NCBI RefSeq assembly: GCF_001571265.1
Contig: NZ_BCTL01000011.1
Location: 1-64,000, forward strand
Direction of reading: 5' to 3'
Origin: Cedecea neteri NBRC 105707 = ATCC 33855
Lineage (GTDB): Bacteria; Pseudomonadota; Gammaproteobacteria; Enterobacterales; Enterobacteriaceae
Length of the DNA: 64,000 nucleotides
The number at the start of each line of letters is the position of its first letter. Positions within the stretch are counted from its first letter, which is position 1. This document shows positions 1-9,508 of the stretch, in pieces. The translations under genes and the position numbers were made by a program. The notes under the pieces were generated by a model, which worked only from the letters and a program-made list of their open reading frames with translations, did not search any database and was not told the origin of the DNA.

Positions 1-2
1 CG

Positions 3-56
3 TTCACCGGTTCGGTAGATACAGGTAAATACGTACTTGAGGTGAACGGAACTTAA
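3..56 (+). CDS. 3' end of an unidentified CDS (partial)
   Basis: The window opens in a short open frame of 17 codons ending in TAA at 54-56, with the tail GKYVLEVNGT. It could be the C-terminus of a secreted or surface protein, but the piece is too short to assign. About 195 bases of non-coding DNA follow before the next gene. Chance openness over this length cannot be excluded. Confidence 0.3.
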   Translation, partial: FTGSVDTGKYVLEVNGT

Positions 57-137
57 GCTAACGCTTCATAGAGGTGCTCTGCCGCCTCCCTGCGGAAAGC
101 GACCCCGCACCAACTCTTCATCACTTTATCGCATTGG

Positions 138-150
138 ATATATCGTATAT
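138..150. promoter_or_regulatory. AT-rich dyad upstream of the ABC importer operon
   Basis: ATATA-TCG-TATAT is a short perfect dyad about 100 bases before the substrate-binding protein gene. A second small dyad, TTGAG-ATAA-CTCA, lies downstream near 181-195. Both sit where an operator would be expected. No known regulator can be assigned from sequence alone. Confidence 0.25.
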
Positions 151-251
151 TTATATGCAAAGCGCAATTTTGACTTTGTGAATTGAGATAACTCACCTAA
201 CGTAAATACACAGAGAAAAACCGATAAAAAACACAATTACAGGGTACACAC

Positions 252-1820
252 ATGCAAAAAAAAGTCCTGCCATTACTGCTGCTGGCTGCGCTGTCTGCAG
301 CTTCCCACGCTGCCACGCCACCGGATACCCTGGTGGTTGCTCAAGGCCTGGATGACATCGTCAGCCTTGACCCGGCCGAAGCCAACGAACTCTCCAGCAT
401 CCAGACTGTACCAAGCCTTTATCAGCGTCTGGTGCAGGCAGACCGCACGGATCCGGCCAAAGTAGTGCCGATTCTGGCAGCAAGCTGGCAGGGCGATGCA
501 GCGAATAAGAAGCTGACCATCAAGCTGCGTCCGGACGCTAAATTCGCCTCCGGCAACCCGCTGCGCCCGGAAGACGTAATCTTCTCGTACACCCGCGCGG
601 TGACGCTGAACAAATCCCCGGCCTTTATTCTGAACGTGCTGGGCTGGCAGCCGGACAACATCGCCAGCCAGCTGAAGAAAGTGGATGACCACACGCTGGA
701 AGTGCACTGGACCGCGGACGTCAGCCCGGCGGTTGCGCTGAATATTCTTTCCACGCCTATCGCCTCTATCGTGGATGAAAAAGCAGTTGAACCCAACGTG
801 AAAGCAGGTGACTTCGGCAACGAATGGCTGAAAATGCACTCTGCCGGCAGCGGCCCGTTCAAAATGCGCGTCTACCAGCCGCATCAGGCTATCGTCCTGG
901 ATGCCAACCCGACTTCTCCGGGCGACGCGCCAAAAGTGAAGAATATCATCATTAAAAACGTACCCGATCCGGCCGCTCGCCGCCTGCTGATTCAGCAAGG
1001 TGACGCCGATATCGCCCGCGATTTAGGCTCTGACCAGACCAGCGCTCTGGAAGGTAAGCCGGGCGTGAAGGTGCTGAGCATTCCTTCTGCCGAGCAGAAC
1101 TATTTAGTGTTTAACGTCGGCAACAACGCCAACCCGCTGCTGAAAAACCCGGCGCTGTGGGAAGCGGCTCGCTACCTGGTCGATTATCAGGGCATCACCA
1201 AAGATCTGCTGAAAGGCCAGTACTTCGTTCACCAGAGCTTCCTGCCGGTCGGCTTCGCGGGCGCGCTGGAAAACACCCCGTTCAAATTTGACCCGGCGAA
1301 AGCGAAAGAGATCCTGGCGAAAGCGGGCATCAAAGACGCGCATTTCTCGCTGGATGTGGAAAACAAACCGCCGTTTATCACCATCGCTCAGTCCATGCAG
1401 GCAAGCTTTGCCCAAGGCGGCGTGAAGGTGGATCTTCTGCCTGCGGCGGGTAGCCAGGTTTACGCCCGCGTTCGTGCGAAGCAGCACCAGGCTGCGATTC
1501 GCCTGTGGATCCCGGATTACTTCGACGCCCACTCCAACGCCAGTGCCTTCGCCTATAACGACGGCAAAGCCAGCACCGTCGCCGGGCTGAACGGTTGGCA
1601 GATCCCGGAACTGAACAAACAAACGCTGGCTGCCGTAGCAGAAGCCGATCCGGCCAAACGCAAAGATCTCTACACCAAACTGCAGGAAGAGCTGCAGCGC
1701 AGCTCCCCGTATGTGTTTATTGACCAGGGTAAAACCCAGGTTGTGGTGCGAGATAACATCAAAGGCTACCAGCAGGGCCTGAATGCGGATATGGTGTATT
1801 ACGATAACGTCACGAAATAA
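252..1820 (+). CDS. ABC importer periplasmic substrate-binding protein (SBP_bac_5 family)
   Basis: This 522-residue protein begins with a Sec signal peptide (charged MQKK, hydrophobic LPLLLLAAL, cleavage near SHA/ATP at about residue 20). The rest matches the family 5 extracellular solute-binding proteins (DppA, OppA, NikA): an early DPAEANELSS segment, a GSGPFKM motif near residue 200 and a C-terminal PYVFI region. The length is close to NikA (524). It starts a five-gene operon with two permeases and two ATPases, so it delivers ligand to an inner-membrane importer. The ligand is unknown; peptides, opine-type metallophores or nickel complexes are typical of the family. The ATG follows an AGGG ribosome site. 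Confidence 0.85.
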   Translation: MQKKVLPLLLLAALSAASHAATPPDTLVVAQGLDDIVSLDPAEANELSSIQTVPSLYQRLVQADRTDPAKVVPILAASWQGDAANKKLTIKLRPDAKFASGNPLRPEDVIFSYTRAVTLNKSPAFILNVLGWQPDNIASQLKKVDDHTLEVHWTADVSPAVALNILSTPIASIVDEKAVEPNVKAGDFGNEWLKMHSAGSGPFKMRVYQPHQAIVLDANPTSPGDAPKVKNIIIKNVPDPAARRLLIQQGDADIARDLGSDQTSALEGKPGVKVLSIPSAEQNYLVFNVGNNANPLLKNPALWEAARYLVDYQGITKDLLKGQYFVHQSFLPVGFAGALENTPFKFDPAKAKEILAKAGIKDAHFSLDVENKPPFITIAQSMQASFAQGGVKVDLLPAAGSQVYARVRAKQHQAAIRLWIPDYFDAHSNASAFAYNDGKASTVAGLNGWQIPELNKQTLAAVAEADPAKRKDLYTKLQEELQRSSPYVFIDQGKTQVVVRDNIKGYQQGLNADMVYYDNVTK

Positions 1821-1826
1821 CTGAAC

Positions 1827-1873
1827 GGCCCCTCGCCCCGCCCTTTCCGTCGTGAAAGAGGCTGGTCGGGGGG
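1827..1873 (+). terminator. Imperfect intercistronic stem-loop after the binding-protein gene
   Basis: A GC-rich imperfect hairpin (CCCCGCCCTTTC facing GAAAGAGG and CGGGGGG) lies between the binding-protein gene and the first permease. There is no clear T-run. Such hairpins between a binding-protein gene and its permease genes commonly stabilise the upstream message and lower downstream expression; that role is inferred. Confidence 0.45.
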
Positions 1874-1905
1874 TTAATCACCATTAGCGCATAAAAGAGT
1901 TACCC

Positions 1906-2949
1906 ATGTCCGAAGTCTCGCCTTCGTCGCAGCGTCTGCGGCGTCCGCTGCTTACCCTGCTTCAGGGAATATTTACCCTTGCCTTGACCCTTATTGGCCT
2001 GCTGCTGATTACCTTTGCTTTGTCCGCGCTTTCCCCTGTGGACAGGGTGCTGCAAATCGTCGGCGATCACGCCAGCCAGTCCACTTACGATCAGGTTCGC
2101 CACCAGCTCGGGCTGGATCGGTCTTTGCCCGTGCAGTTCTGGCATTATCTGGTCAATCTCGCCCACGGCGATTTGGGCATAGCCAGCTCAACCGGCCAGC
2201 CGGTGCTGCATGATTTACTCTCGGCTTTCCCCGCCACGCTTGAGCTTGCCACCCTGGCGCTGATCGTCGGCAGCGTGCTGGGCGTACTTTTTGGCGTGCT
2301 TTGCGCCCGGTTTGCTGGTTCACCGCTGGATCTGGTGGTGCGCACGTTTACCCTGCTGGGCAACTCCGTGCCTATCTTCTGGCTGGGCCTGCTGATGCTG
2401 GCGCTGTTTTATGCCCGCCTGCAGTGGAGCGCCGGGCCAGGGCGGCTCGACGATATTTACCAGTACAGCGTCGAAGCCAAAACGGGCTTCGTGCTGATCG
2501 ATACCTGGCTTTCCGGCGATAAAGGCGCGTTCCTCAACGCCATTAACCACCTAATTCTGCCGGTGCTGCTGCTGGCCTATTATTCTCTCGCCAGCATCAC
2601 CCGCCTGACCCGCACGGCCTGCCTGAGCGAAATGAACAAAGAGTACATTACGCTCGCCCGCGCGAAGGGCGCAGGTGACATGACGATTCTGCTTCGTCAC
2701 GTTCTGCCAAACATTCGCGGCACGCTGTTCACCGTGATCGCGCTGGCTTACACCAGCATGCTGGAAGGCGCCGTGCTGACGGAAACCGTCTTCTCCTGGC
2801 CGGGCATTGGCCGCTATCTCACCACCGCGCTGTTTGCTGGTGATACCACCGCGATTATGGGCGGCACGCTGCTGATCGGCGCGTCGTTTGTGCTGATCAA
2901 TAACCTGACCGACATACTGGTGCGTGCCACCGACCCGAGGATCCGCTGA
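1906..2949 (+). CDS. ABC importer permease, DppB/OppB/NikB type
   Basis: This 347-residue inner-membrane protein has an N-terminal transmembrane helix near residues 20-40 (LTLIGLLLITFALSAL), further helices, and the permease EAA loop near residues 245-265 (EYITLARAKGAG...VLPN) that contacts the ATPase. This is the layout of DppB/NikB permeases, which form a heterodimeric channel with a DppC-type partner. It follows the binding-protein gene after a stem-loop and overlaps the next gene by one base (TGATG), indicating translational coupling. Substrate is unknown. Confidence 0.88.
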   Translation: MSEVSPSSQRLRRPLLTLLQGIFTLALTLIGLLLITFALSALSPVDRVLQIVGDHASQSTYDQVRHQLGLDRSLPVQFWHYLVNLAHGDLGIASSTGQPVLHDLLSAFPATLELATLALIVGSVLGVLFGVLCARFAGSPLDLVVRTFTLLGNSVPIFWLGLLMLALFYARLQWSAGPGRLDDIYQYSVEAKTGFVLIDTWLSGDKGAFLNAINHLILPVLLLAYYSLASITRLTRTACLSEMNKEYITLARAKGAGDMTILLRHVLPNIRGTLFTVIALAYTSMLEGAVLTETVFSWPGIGRYLTTALFAGDTTAIMGGTLLIGASFVLINNLTDILVRATDPRIR

Positions 2950-3782
2950 TGCCGTCTTCTCTTTTTCTGCGACGCATGCTGCGCTCCCCGGCCGCCCTTA
3001 GCGGGCTGATTATCATTGCCGGGCTGGTGCTTATTGCGCTGTTTGCGCCACTGCTGGCCCCGTTCGATCCTAACTGGCAGGACGCCGCCGCGCGCCTGCA
3101 GGCACCCAACGCTCACCATCTGCTGGGCACCGACAGCTACGGTCGCGACCTGCTTTCTCGCCTGCTTTACGGCACCCGCCCGGCGCTGGGCCTGGTGCTG
3201 CTGGTGACGGTCATTACCCTGCCGGTTGGGCTGCTGATTGGCATTCTGTCCGGCTATTACGGCGGCTGGCTGGAGCGCATTCTGATGCGCTTTACCGACG
3301 TGGTGATGTCGATGCCGCGCCTGATCCTGGCCTTTGCCTTTGTGGCGATGCTTGGCCCTGGCCTGGTTAACGGCGCGCTGGCGCTGGCTTTGACCACCTG
3401 GCCCGCCTATGCCCGTCAGGCAAGAAGCGAAATACAGCGGCTGCGCCACAGCGATTATCTCGCCGCCGCAGAAATGATGGGGATTAAAGGCCTGCGGCTG
3501 CTGGGCGGCCACATCCTGCCGCTGTGCCTGCCTTCCGCCATCGTGCGCCTGGCGCTGGATCTTGCTGGGATTATTCTTGCCGCCGCCGGGCTGGGTTTCC
3601 TCGGCTTAGGCGCCCGCCCGCCGATGTCCGAATGGGGCGCCATGATTGCCGACGGGATGCAGGTCATTTTCGACCAATGGTGGATTGCCGCCATTCCGGG
3701 CACCGCCATTCTGCTGAGCAGCCTGGCCTTTAACCTGCTGGGCGATGGCCTGCGCGATGTGCTGGAGCCGCAACATGACTAA
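2949..3782 (+). CDS. ABC importer permease, DppC/OppC/NikC type
   Basis: This 277-residue membrane protein carries the OppC N-terminal element (MLRSPAALSGLIIIAGLVLIALFAPLLAPFDP), the LLGTDSYGRDLLSRLLYG motif typical of the C-type permeases, and an EAA loop (AAAEMMGIKGLRLLGGHILP) near residues 170-190. Its start codon overlaps the preceding stop, and its 3' end overlaps the first ATPase gene by 8 bases. It pairs with the upstream permease to form the import channel. Confidence 0.88.
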   Translation: MPSSLFLRRMLRSPAALSGLIIIAGLVLIALFAPLLAPFDPNWQDAAARLQAPNAHHLLGTDSYGRDLLSRLLYGTRPALGLVLLVTVITLPVGLLIGILSGYYGGWLERILMRFTDVVMSMPRLILAFAFVAMLGPGLVNGALALALTTWPAYARQARSEIQRLRHSDYLAAAEMMGIKGLRLLGGHILPLCLPSAIVRLALDLAGIILAAAGLGFLGLGARPPMSEWGAMIADGMQVIFDQWWIAAIPGTAILLSSLAFNLLGDGLRDVLEPQHD

Positions 3783-4608
3783 CAGAATTACCGTTTCCGG
3801 GCTGAATATCGACTACCCCGGCAGCCGGGTTGTCAGCAACCTTTCCTTCGCCCTCGGCAATGAACGCCTGGCGCTGGTGGGTGAGTCTGGCTCAGGAAAA
3901 TCGATGACGGCGCGAGCCCTGATGGGGCTGGTACGTAAGCCAGGCAAAGTGAGCGCAGAGCAACTCAACGTGCTGGGGCACGACCTGCTCGATATGAACG
4001 CCCGTAGCTGGAACCAACTGCGCGGCAGCGATATCGCCATGGTGCTACAGGACCCGCGCTATGCGCTGAACCCGGTGAAAAGCGTGCTGCAGCAAATTGA
4101 CGAAGCGCTCCGGTTGCACCAAAAGCTGTCCACCGCCGAACGCCGCGATCGCTGTCGCGAACTGGTGCAGTCCGTAGGTTTACCGGACACAGTGCTGCAG
4201 CGTTACCCCGGCGAGCTGTCCGGCGGCATGGGCCAGCGCGTGATGATCGCCATTGCGCTCGCCAATAACCCGAAAGTACTGATTGCCGACGAACCTACCT
4301 CGGCGCTGGATGCCCGTCTGCGTAATCAAATCCTTGAGCTGCTGGTGGCTCAATGCGAACAGCGGCAAATGGCGCTGCTGCTGATCAGCCACGACCTGCC
4401 GCTGGTGGCGGAACACTGCCACCGCGTACTGGTGATGTATCAAGGCCAAAAAGTCGACGAAATGGCGGCGAGCGATCTGGCGCAGGCCACGCATCCCTAC
4501 ACGCGCACGCTCTGGACCTGCCGTCCTAATGCCGACACCTTCGGCCAAATGCTGCCGACGCTGAACCGCAGTGAATTCCAGCCAGGAGAGACTCATGGCG
4601 ATCGTTAA
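3775..4608 (+). CDS. ABC importer ATPase 1 (DppD/NikD type)
   Basis: This 277-residue ATPase has Walker A GESGSGKS at residues 36-43, the ABC signature LSGGM, Walker B VLIADEP and the switch histidine in LLISHD. It energises the two permeases. At 277 residues it is much shorter than OppD or DppD (about 330) and closer to NikD (254), because the long C-terminal extension of peptide importers is missing. The ATG at 3775 was chosen because the preceding in-frame codons lie inside the permease gene; the two genes overlap by 8 bases. Confidence 0.85.
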   Translation: MTNRITVSGLNIDYPGSRVVSNLSFALGNERLALVGESGSGKSMTARALMGLVRKPGKVSAEQLNVLGHDLLDMNARSWNQLRGSDIAMVLQDPRYALNPVKSVLQQIDEALRLHQKLSTAERRDRCRELVQSVGLPDTVLQRYPGELSGGMGQRVMIAIALANNPKVLIADEPTSALDARLRNQILELLVAQCEQRQMALLLISHDLPLVAEHCHRVLVMYQGQKVDEMAASDLAQATHPYTRTLWTCRPNADTFGQMLPTLNRSEFQPGETHGDR

Positions 4609-5317
4609 CATTGAAAATCTGGGCGTCGAGTTTGCCGCGAAGGGCGGCATCAAAACCGCCGTCGCCGGGGCCAGTTTCGCCATTGAACAGGGCGAGACGT
4701 TTAGCCTGATTGGCGCTTCCGGCTGCGGGAAATCGACCATCCTGCGCGTGCTTGCCGGGCTACAGCGTGAGTGGAAAGGCCGCGTGGAACTGTTGGGCAA
4801 TAACATTGTTGCCGGGAGACGTTTTCAGGGAGCCCTGCGTCGCGAAGTGCAGATGGTGTTTCAGGATCCTTACGCCTCGCTGCACCCCAACCACACGATT
4901 TGGCGCACGCTGGCCGAGCCGCTGAAAATCCACGGAGAAAGCGAGATTGAAGCCCGAGTGGCGGAAGCCTTAGAGCAGGTCGGGCTCCCGGCCGATGCGG
5001 CGAAACGCTACCCGCACCAGCTTTCCGGCGGCCAGCGCCAGCGCGTGGCGATTGCCCGTGCACTGCTCTTGCGTCCGAAAATTTTGCTGCTCGACGAACC
5101 GACCTCCGCGTTGGATATGTCGGTACAGGCTGAAATACTCAACCTGTTGAACCGCCTGAAGCAGCAGCACGGCATGACCTACCTGCTGGTCAGCCACGAT
5201 GCCGACGTGATTGCCCATATGTCTGACCGCGCGGCATTTATGGCGAACGGCGTGATTGAGCGCAGCTTCGATCGCACCGCGCTGGTTAACGGTGAGCACA
5301 GGATGGCGCACGCGTAA
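4595..5317 (+). CDS. ABC importer ATPase 2 (DppF/NikE type)
   Basis: This 240-residue second ATPase has Walker A GASGCGKST, Q-loop QMVFQDPYASLHP, signature LSGGQRQR and Walker [13 protein letters not shown]. It pairs with the upstream ATPase as an asymmetric motor. The chosen ATG at 4595 has a good ribosome site (AGGAG) and overlaps the previous gene by 14 bases. Like its partner it is compact. The gene ends the operon, five bases before the 3' end of the convergent diguanylate cyclase gene, with no obvious terminator between them. Confidence 0.85.
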   Translation: MAIVNIENLGVEFAAKGGIKTAVAGASFAIEQGETFSLIGASGCGKSTILRVLAGLQREWKGRVELLGNNIVAGRRFQGALRREVQMVFQDPYASLHPNHTIWRTLAEPLKIHGESEIEARVAEALEQVGLPADAAKRYPHQLSGGQRQRVAIARALLLRPKILLLDEPTSALDMSVQAEILNLLNRLKQQHGMTYLLVSHDADVIAHMSDRAAFMANGVIERSFDRTALVNGEHRMAHA

Positions 5318-5321
5318 CGCG

Positions 5322-6230
5322 CTATTCCAGCGTGACCATCTCTTCGTCAGACAAAGCCAGAATGCAGCGATTGCGGCCGGTGTTTTTGCCGTAATACATG
5401 GCTTTGTCTGCGCGTCCAATGGCGCTGTGCAGGGAATCATCCGCAGAGACAAAGGTCAGCCCCCCGGTCACCGTCACGCGGATAGCCTGGTCGTCCACGC
5501 TAACCGGGTGGCTGGCTAAATGCTGGCAAATACGTTTGCCTGCGCCTTCTGCCTGCTCCCGGCTGCTCGCCTCCAGCAGCATAATAAACTCCTCGCCGCC
5601 GAAGCGATAAATGCGCTCCTCGTTGCGCGTGGCCTCTTTCAAAATGGACGCAACGCTGCGCAGAACATCATCCCCCGCATTGTGCCCCCAGGTGTCATTG
5701 ATCGTTTTAAAACGATCGATATCCAGGATGAGCAAATAAAGGCTGCGCTCCGCACGCTCGCAGCGGGAACGAATCAGCGGGAATTCCTGATACATCAAAT
5801 GCCGCAGCGGCAGGCCGGTTAACGCGTCGTACAAATTACGGTAGGAAAAAAGATACTCTTTATATTGATCGATGCTGGAAATAAACTGTTGCTGTGCTTC
5901 ATTGTAATGATTTAGTAATTCCGCGCTAACCTGCCTGGCGATAATTGATAACATTAATGCCCTGGCTGCGGCGTGCATGGCGATATGGTGCTTATCAATC
6001 AGCAGAATTAATTCTCTGTCGAGGCTGACGCCCTGCATACGCTGGGTCAGCCAGCGGCTAAAGCGGCAGTGCTGATGGGCGTGTAAATCATTTATTTCTT
6101 TATCCGGCTCGCCGCCTAACAGGCTGAGGCGCAGGCATTTATTTGCCCAGTTATAATGATCGCGGATGGCGATATTCAGCTCAGATAAAGAGCTATCGAT
6201 GTCCTTTATATTGATAGTCACGCTGTGCAC
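5322..6230 (-). CDS. dgcZ: DgcZ-like diguanylate cyclase with zinc-binding CZB domain
   Basis: This protein of about 302 residues makes cyclic di-GMP. The N-terminal half resembles the chemoreceptor zinc-binding (CZB) domain of E. coli DgcZ (YdeH): an early His in RDHYNW, a Cys in HQHCRFSRWL and histidines in DKHHIAMH are the likely zinc ligands, zinc being inhibitory in the E. coli enzyme. The C-terminal GGDEF domain has the active-site loop RFGGEEF and the substrate motif DIDRFKTINDTWGH. The first GTG (6230) is only one base from the AAGG ribosome site; the GTG at 6221, three codons in, has a better ten-base spacing and may be the true start. It is divergent from patA. Orthology to dgcZ is likely but the location differs from E. 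coli. Confidence 0.82.
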   Translation of the reverse strand: MHSVTINIKDIDSSLSELNIAIRDHYNWANKCLRLSLLGGEPDKEINDLHAHQHCRFSRWLTQRMQGVSLDRELILLIDKHHIAMHAAARALMLSIIARQVSAELLNHYNEAQQQFISSIDQYKEYLFSYRNLYDALTGLPLRHLMYQEFPLIRSRCERAERSLYLLILDIDRFKTINDTWGHNAGDDVLRSVASILKEATRNEERIYRFGGEEFIMLLEASSREQAEGAGKRICQHLASHPVSVDDQAIRVTVTGGLTFVSADDSLHSAIGRADKAMYYGKNTGRNRCILALSDEEMVTLE

Positions 6231-6495
6231 ACCTTGTGTTTAATGGGTCAATTTAATATCCACCACCTGATGATAACGAATATCGCGGGTTAATTTTCAC
6301 GCCGAATCATAACTTAAACAAACCCTAAACGAATAATCCATATTAAAAACTTTACGAATAAGGACATTTATTGCCACAAGGTATTTCAGAATAAATAAGC
6401 ATCTATTAACCATTAAGAAATGCTAAACAATAATATACGTCGTCTTTATTTTCCTTTGCGCCATACGGAAACATTTCGCCCCAAAATGGTGCATT

Positions 6496-6509
6496 GCACG
6501 TCAACGTGC
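6496..6509. promoter_or_regulatory. Inverted repeat in the long dgcZ-patA intergenic region
   Basis: The 463-base gap between the divergent dgcZ and patA genes is AT-rich and otherwise empty of genes. GCACG-TCAA-CGTGC is a perfect dyad about 120 bases upstream of the patA sigma-54 promoter, where an enhancer-binding protein could sit. It resembles NtrC half-sites (GCAC/GTGC) but has a six-base spacer; classical NtrC sites have seven. Confidence 0.35.
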
Positions 6510-6567
6510 CTCGCCTCTCCTCCCTCAGACGACAGCATTAAAACACGCAAAATGTAATCTATTGTGA

Positions 6568-8091
<1,524 letters not shown>

Positions 8092-8095
8092 TTGA

Positions 8096-8155
8096 CCCTC
8101 ACCCTCGCCTGTTTTTGTCCCCTCTCCCCTCTGGGGAGAGGGCCAGGGTGAGGGG
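8096..8155. repeat. Dispersed palindromic repeat, copy 1 (patA-lsrG)
   Basis: The outer arms CCCTCACCCT and AGGGTGAGGG enclose an inner hairpin CCCTCTCCCC/GGGGAGAGGG. The element fills the gap between the convergent patA and lsrG genes, and may end or protect both messages. Related copies occur near 11.1, 23.4 and 60.5 kb. Confidence 0.75.
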
Positions 8156-8161
8156 CAATCT

Positions 8162-8452
8162 CTACGGCAACAGCCCGATAAAGCTCCGCTTCTTACGCGG
8201 CTCTGACATCATCTCATCCAGCTTATCTACGCAGGCAAGGTAGTGCGGCGTCTTCTTGTGCGCCAGCACTGCGGCCTCATCCTGATAAGCTTCATAGATA
8301 AAAAATCGCGTTGAAACATCCGGGTCCTGCAGCACATCAAAGCGTAAATTACCGGGCTCTTTGATTGCTCCTTCGTGATTCGCCCGAAACACGTCCAGAA
8401 ACTCGTCGACGCATTCAGGCTTAATGTTGATCTCCACCAGCGTGACGTTCAT
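8162..8452 (-). CDS. lsrG: Autoinducer-2 degrading protein (phospho-AI-2 isomerase)
   Basis: This 96-residue protein, the exact length of E. coli LsrG, has the ABM dimeric alpha/beta fold and conserved blocks [23 protein letters not shown] and PRKKR. LsrG converts the phospho-AI-2 breakdown intermediate to 3,4,4-trihydroxy-2-pentanone 5-phosphate, which LsrF then cleaves. It overlaps lsrF by four bases (ATGA), so the two are coupled. In E. coli both end the lsrACDBFG operon; here the transporter genes are gone. Confidence 0.92.
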   Translation of the reverse strand: MNVTLVEINIKPECVDEFLDVFRANHEGAIKEPGNLRFDVLQDPDVSTRFFIYEAYQDEAAVLAHKKTPHYLACVDKLDEMMSEPRKKRSFIGLLP

Positions 8453-9339
8453 GCCTTACCTCCCTGATGTTTCGTTTCAAGCCAGAACTGATAAGCCTCG
8501 CGGGCCGACATATTTTCGTGCACCACTTTTTTCACCGCCTGCAGCATCGCCAGAGGCGCTTCAGACTGGAAGATGTTACGCCCCATATCCACGCCGGACG
8601 CGCCCTGGTCTATCGCCTTAAAGCACATCTCCAGCGCTTCCTGTTCGGGCAGTTTTTTACCGCCGGCGATGACAATCGGCACCGGGCAGCTGGCGGCGAC
8701 TTTCTCAAAGCCTTCCTCGACGAAGTAGGTTTTCACAAACTGTGCCCCAAGCTCGGCGGCAATGCGGCTCGCCAGCGAGAAGTAGCGCGCGTCGCGGGCC
8801 ATTTCTTTGCCCACCCCGGTGACAGCCAGCGTAGGAATACCGTAGCGCGTCCCCTCGTCCACCAGCTTGATGATGTTGTTGATCGACTGGTGCTCATACT
8901 CGCTGCCGATATAAATCTGCGCGGCCACCGCGCAGGCGTTGAGGCGTAAAGCATCTTCCATCGTCACGGCGACGCTTTCGCGTGAGAGTTCGCTTAGGAT
9001 CGAATTACCGCCAGAGGCACGCAGCACAACAGGCTTGTTGGTAGCCGGAGGCACTACGCTACGCAGAATGCCACGAGTACACATCAGCACATCCGCTTCG
9101 GGGAACAGCGGCGCAATAGAAAGATCAATGCGTTCAAGCCCGGTGGTCGGCCCCTGAAAATAGCCGTGATCGAAGGCCAGCATCACGGTGCGCCCGGTAT
9201 TCGGGTTAAAGATCCTCGCCAGCCGCGACTGCATGCCCCAGTCCAGCGCCCCGCTTCCCTTCAGGTAAAAAGCCCGGTTCTCCTGCGGTTGGCCAATACC
9301 GAAGTCTTTTCCGTCTTTAATATCATCCAGATCTGCCAT
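8449..9339 (-). CDS. lsrF: 3-hydroxy-2,4-pentadione 5-phosphate thiolase
   Basis: This 296-residue class I aldolase-like enzyme of AI-2 catabolism transfers an acetyl group to CoA, giving acetyl-CoA and dihydroxyacetone phosphate. It matches E. coli LsrF from [13 protein letters not shown] to the C-terminus. Visible are [15 protein letters not shown], the IVIAGGKK block with the catalytic lysine, and [13 protein letters not shown]. An upstream in-frame ATG exists, but the start at 9339 has a strong AGAGGA site and matches the family N-terminus. It is first in a two-gene lsrF-lsrG unit divergent from lsrK. Confidence 0.93.
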   Translation of the reverse strand: MADLDDIKDGKDFGIGQPQENRAFYLKGSGALDWGMQSRLARIFNPNTGRTVMLAFDHGYFQGPTTGLERIDLSIAPLFPEADVLMCTRGILRSVVPPATNKPVVLRASGGNSILSELSRESVAVTMEDALRLNACAVAAQIYIGSEYEHQSINNIIKLVDEGTRYGIPTLAVTGVGKEMARDARYFSLASRIAAELGAQFVKTYFVEEGFEKVAASCPVPIVIAGGKKLPEQEALEMCFKAIDQGASGVDMGRNIFQSEAPLAMLQAVKKVVHENMSAREAYQFWLETKHQGGKA

Positions 9340-9508
9340 GACGTCCTCTCCCGGATCCGTGTGTGAATAAGAGATAGTGTTCAAAAACTTAGTCAGGGAT
9401 CGGCGATTGCAACCGTGCAGCGATCACAAAACATTCAAATAGATCGGCCAGATCGCCCGCAATGGATAAGAGTTTATTTATTGAACGGGCGATGGAAGAG
9501 GTCTGCGA

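Noticed and set aside
273-998. Long minus-strand frame opposite the ABC substrate-binding protein gene
   Set aside because: It mirrors codon-biased coding DNA, has no ribosome site and no recognisable protein; the plus-strand gene has a signal peptide and family motifs.
6496-6509. NtrC binding site upstream of patA
   Set aside because: GCAC and GTGC half-sites are present but six bases apart, not the usual seven, so only an unassigned dyad is reported.
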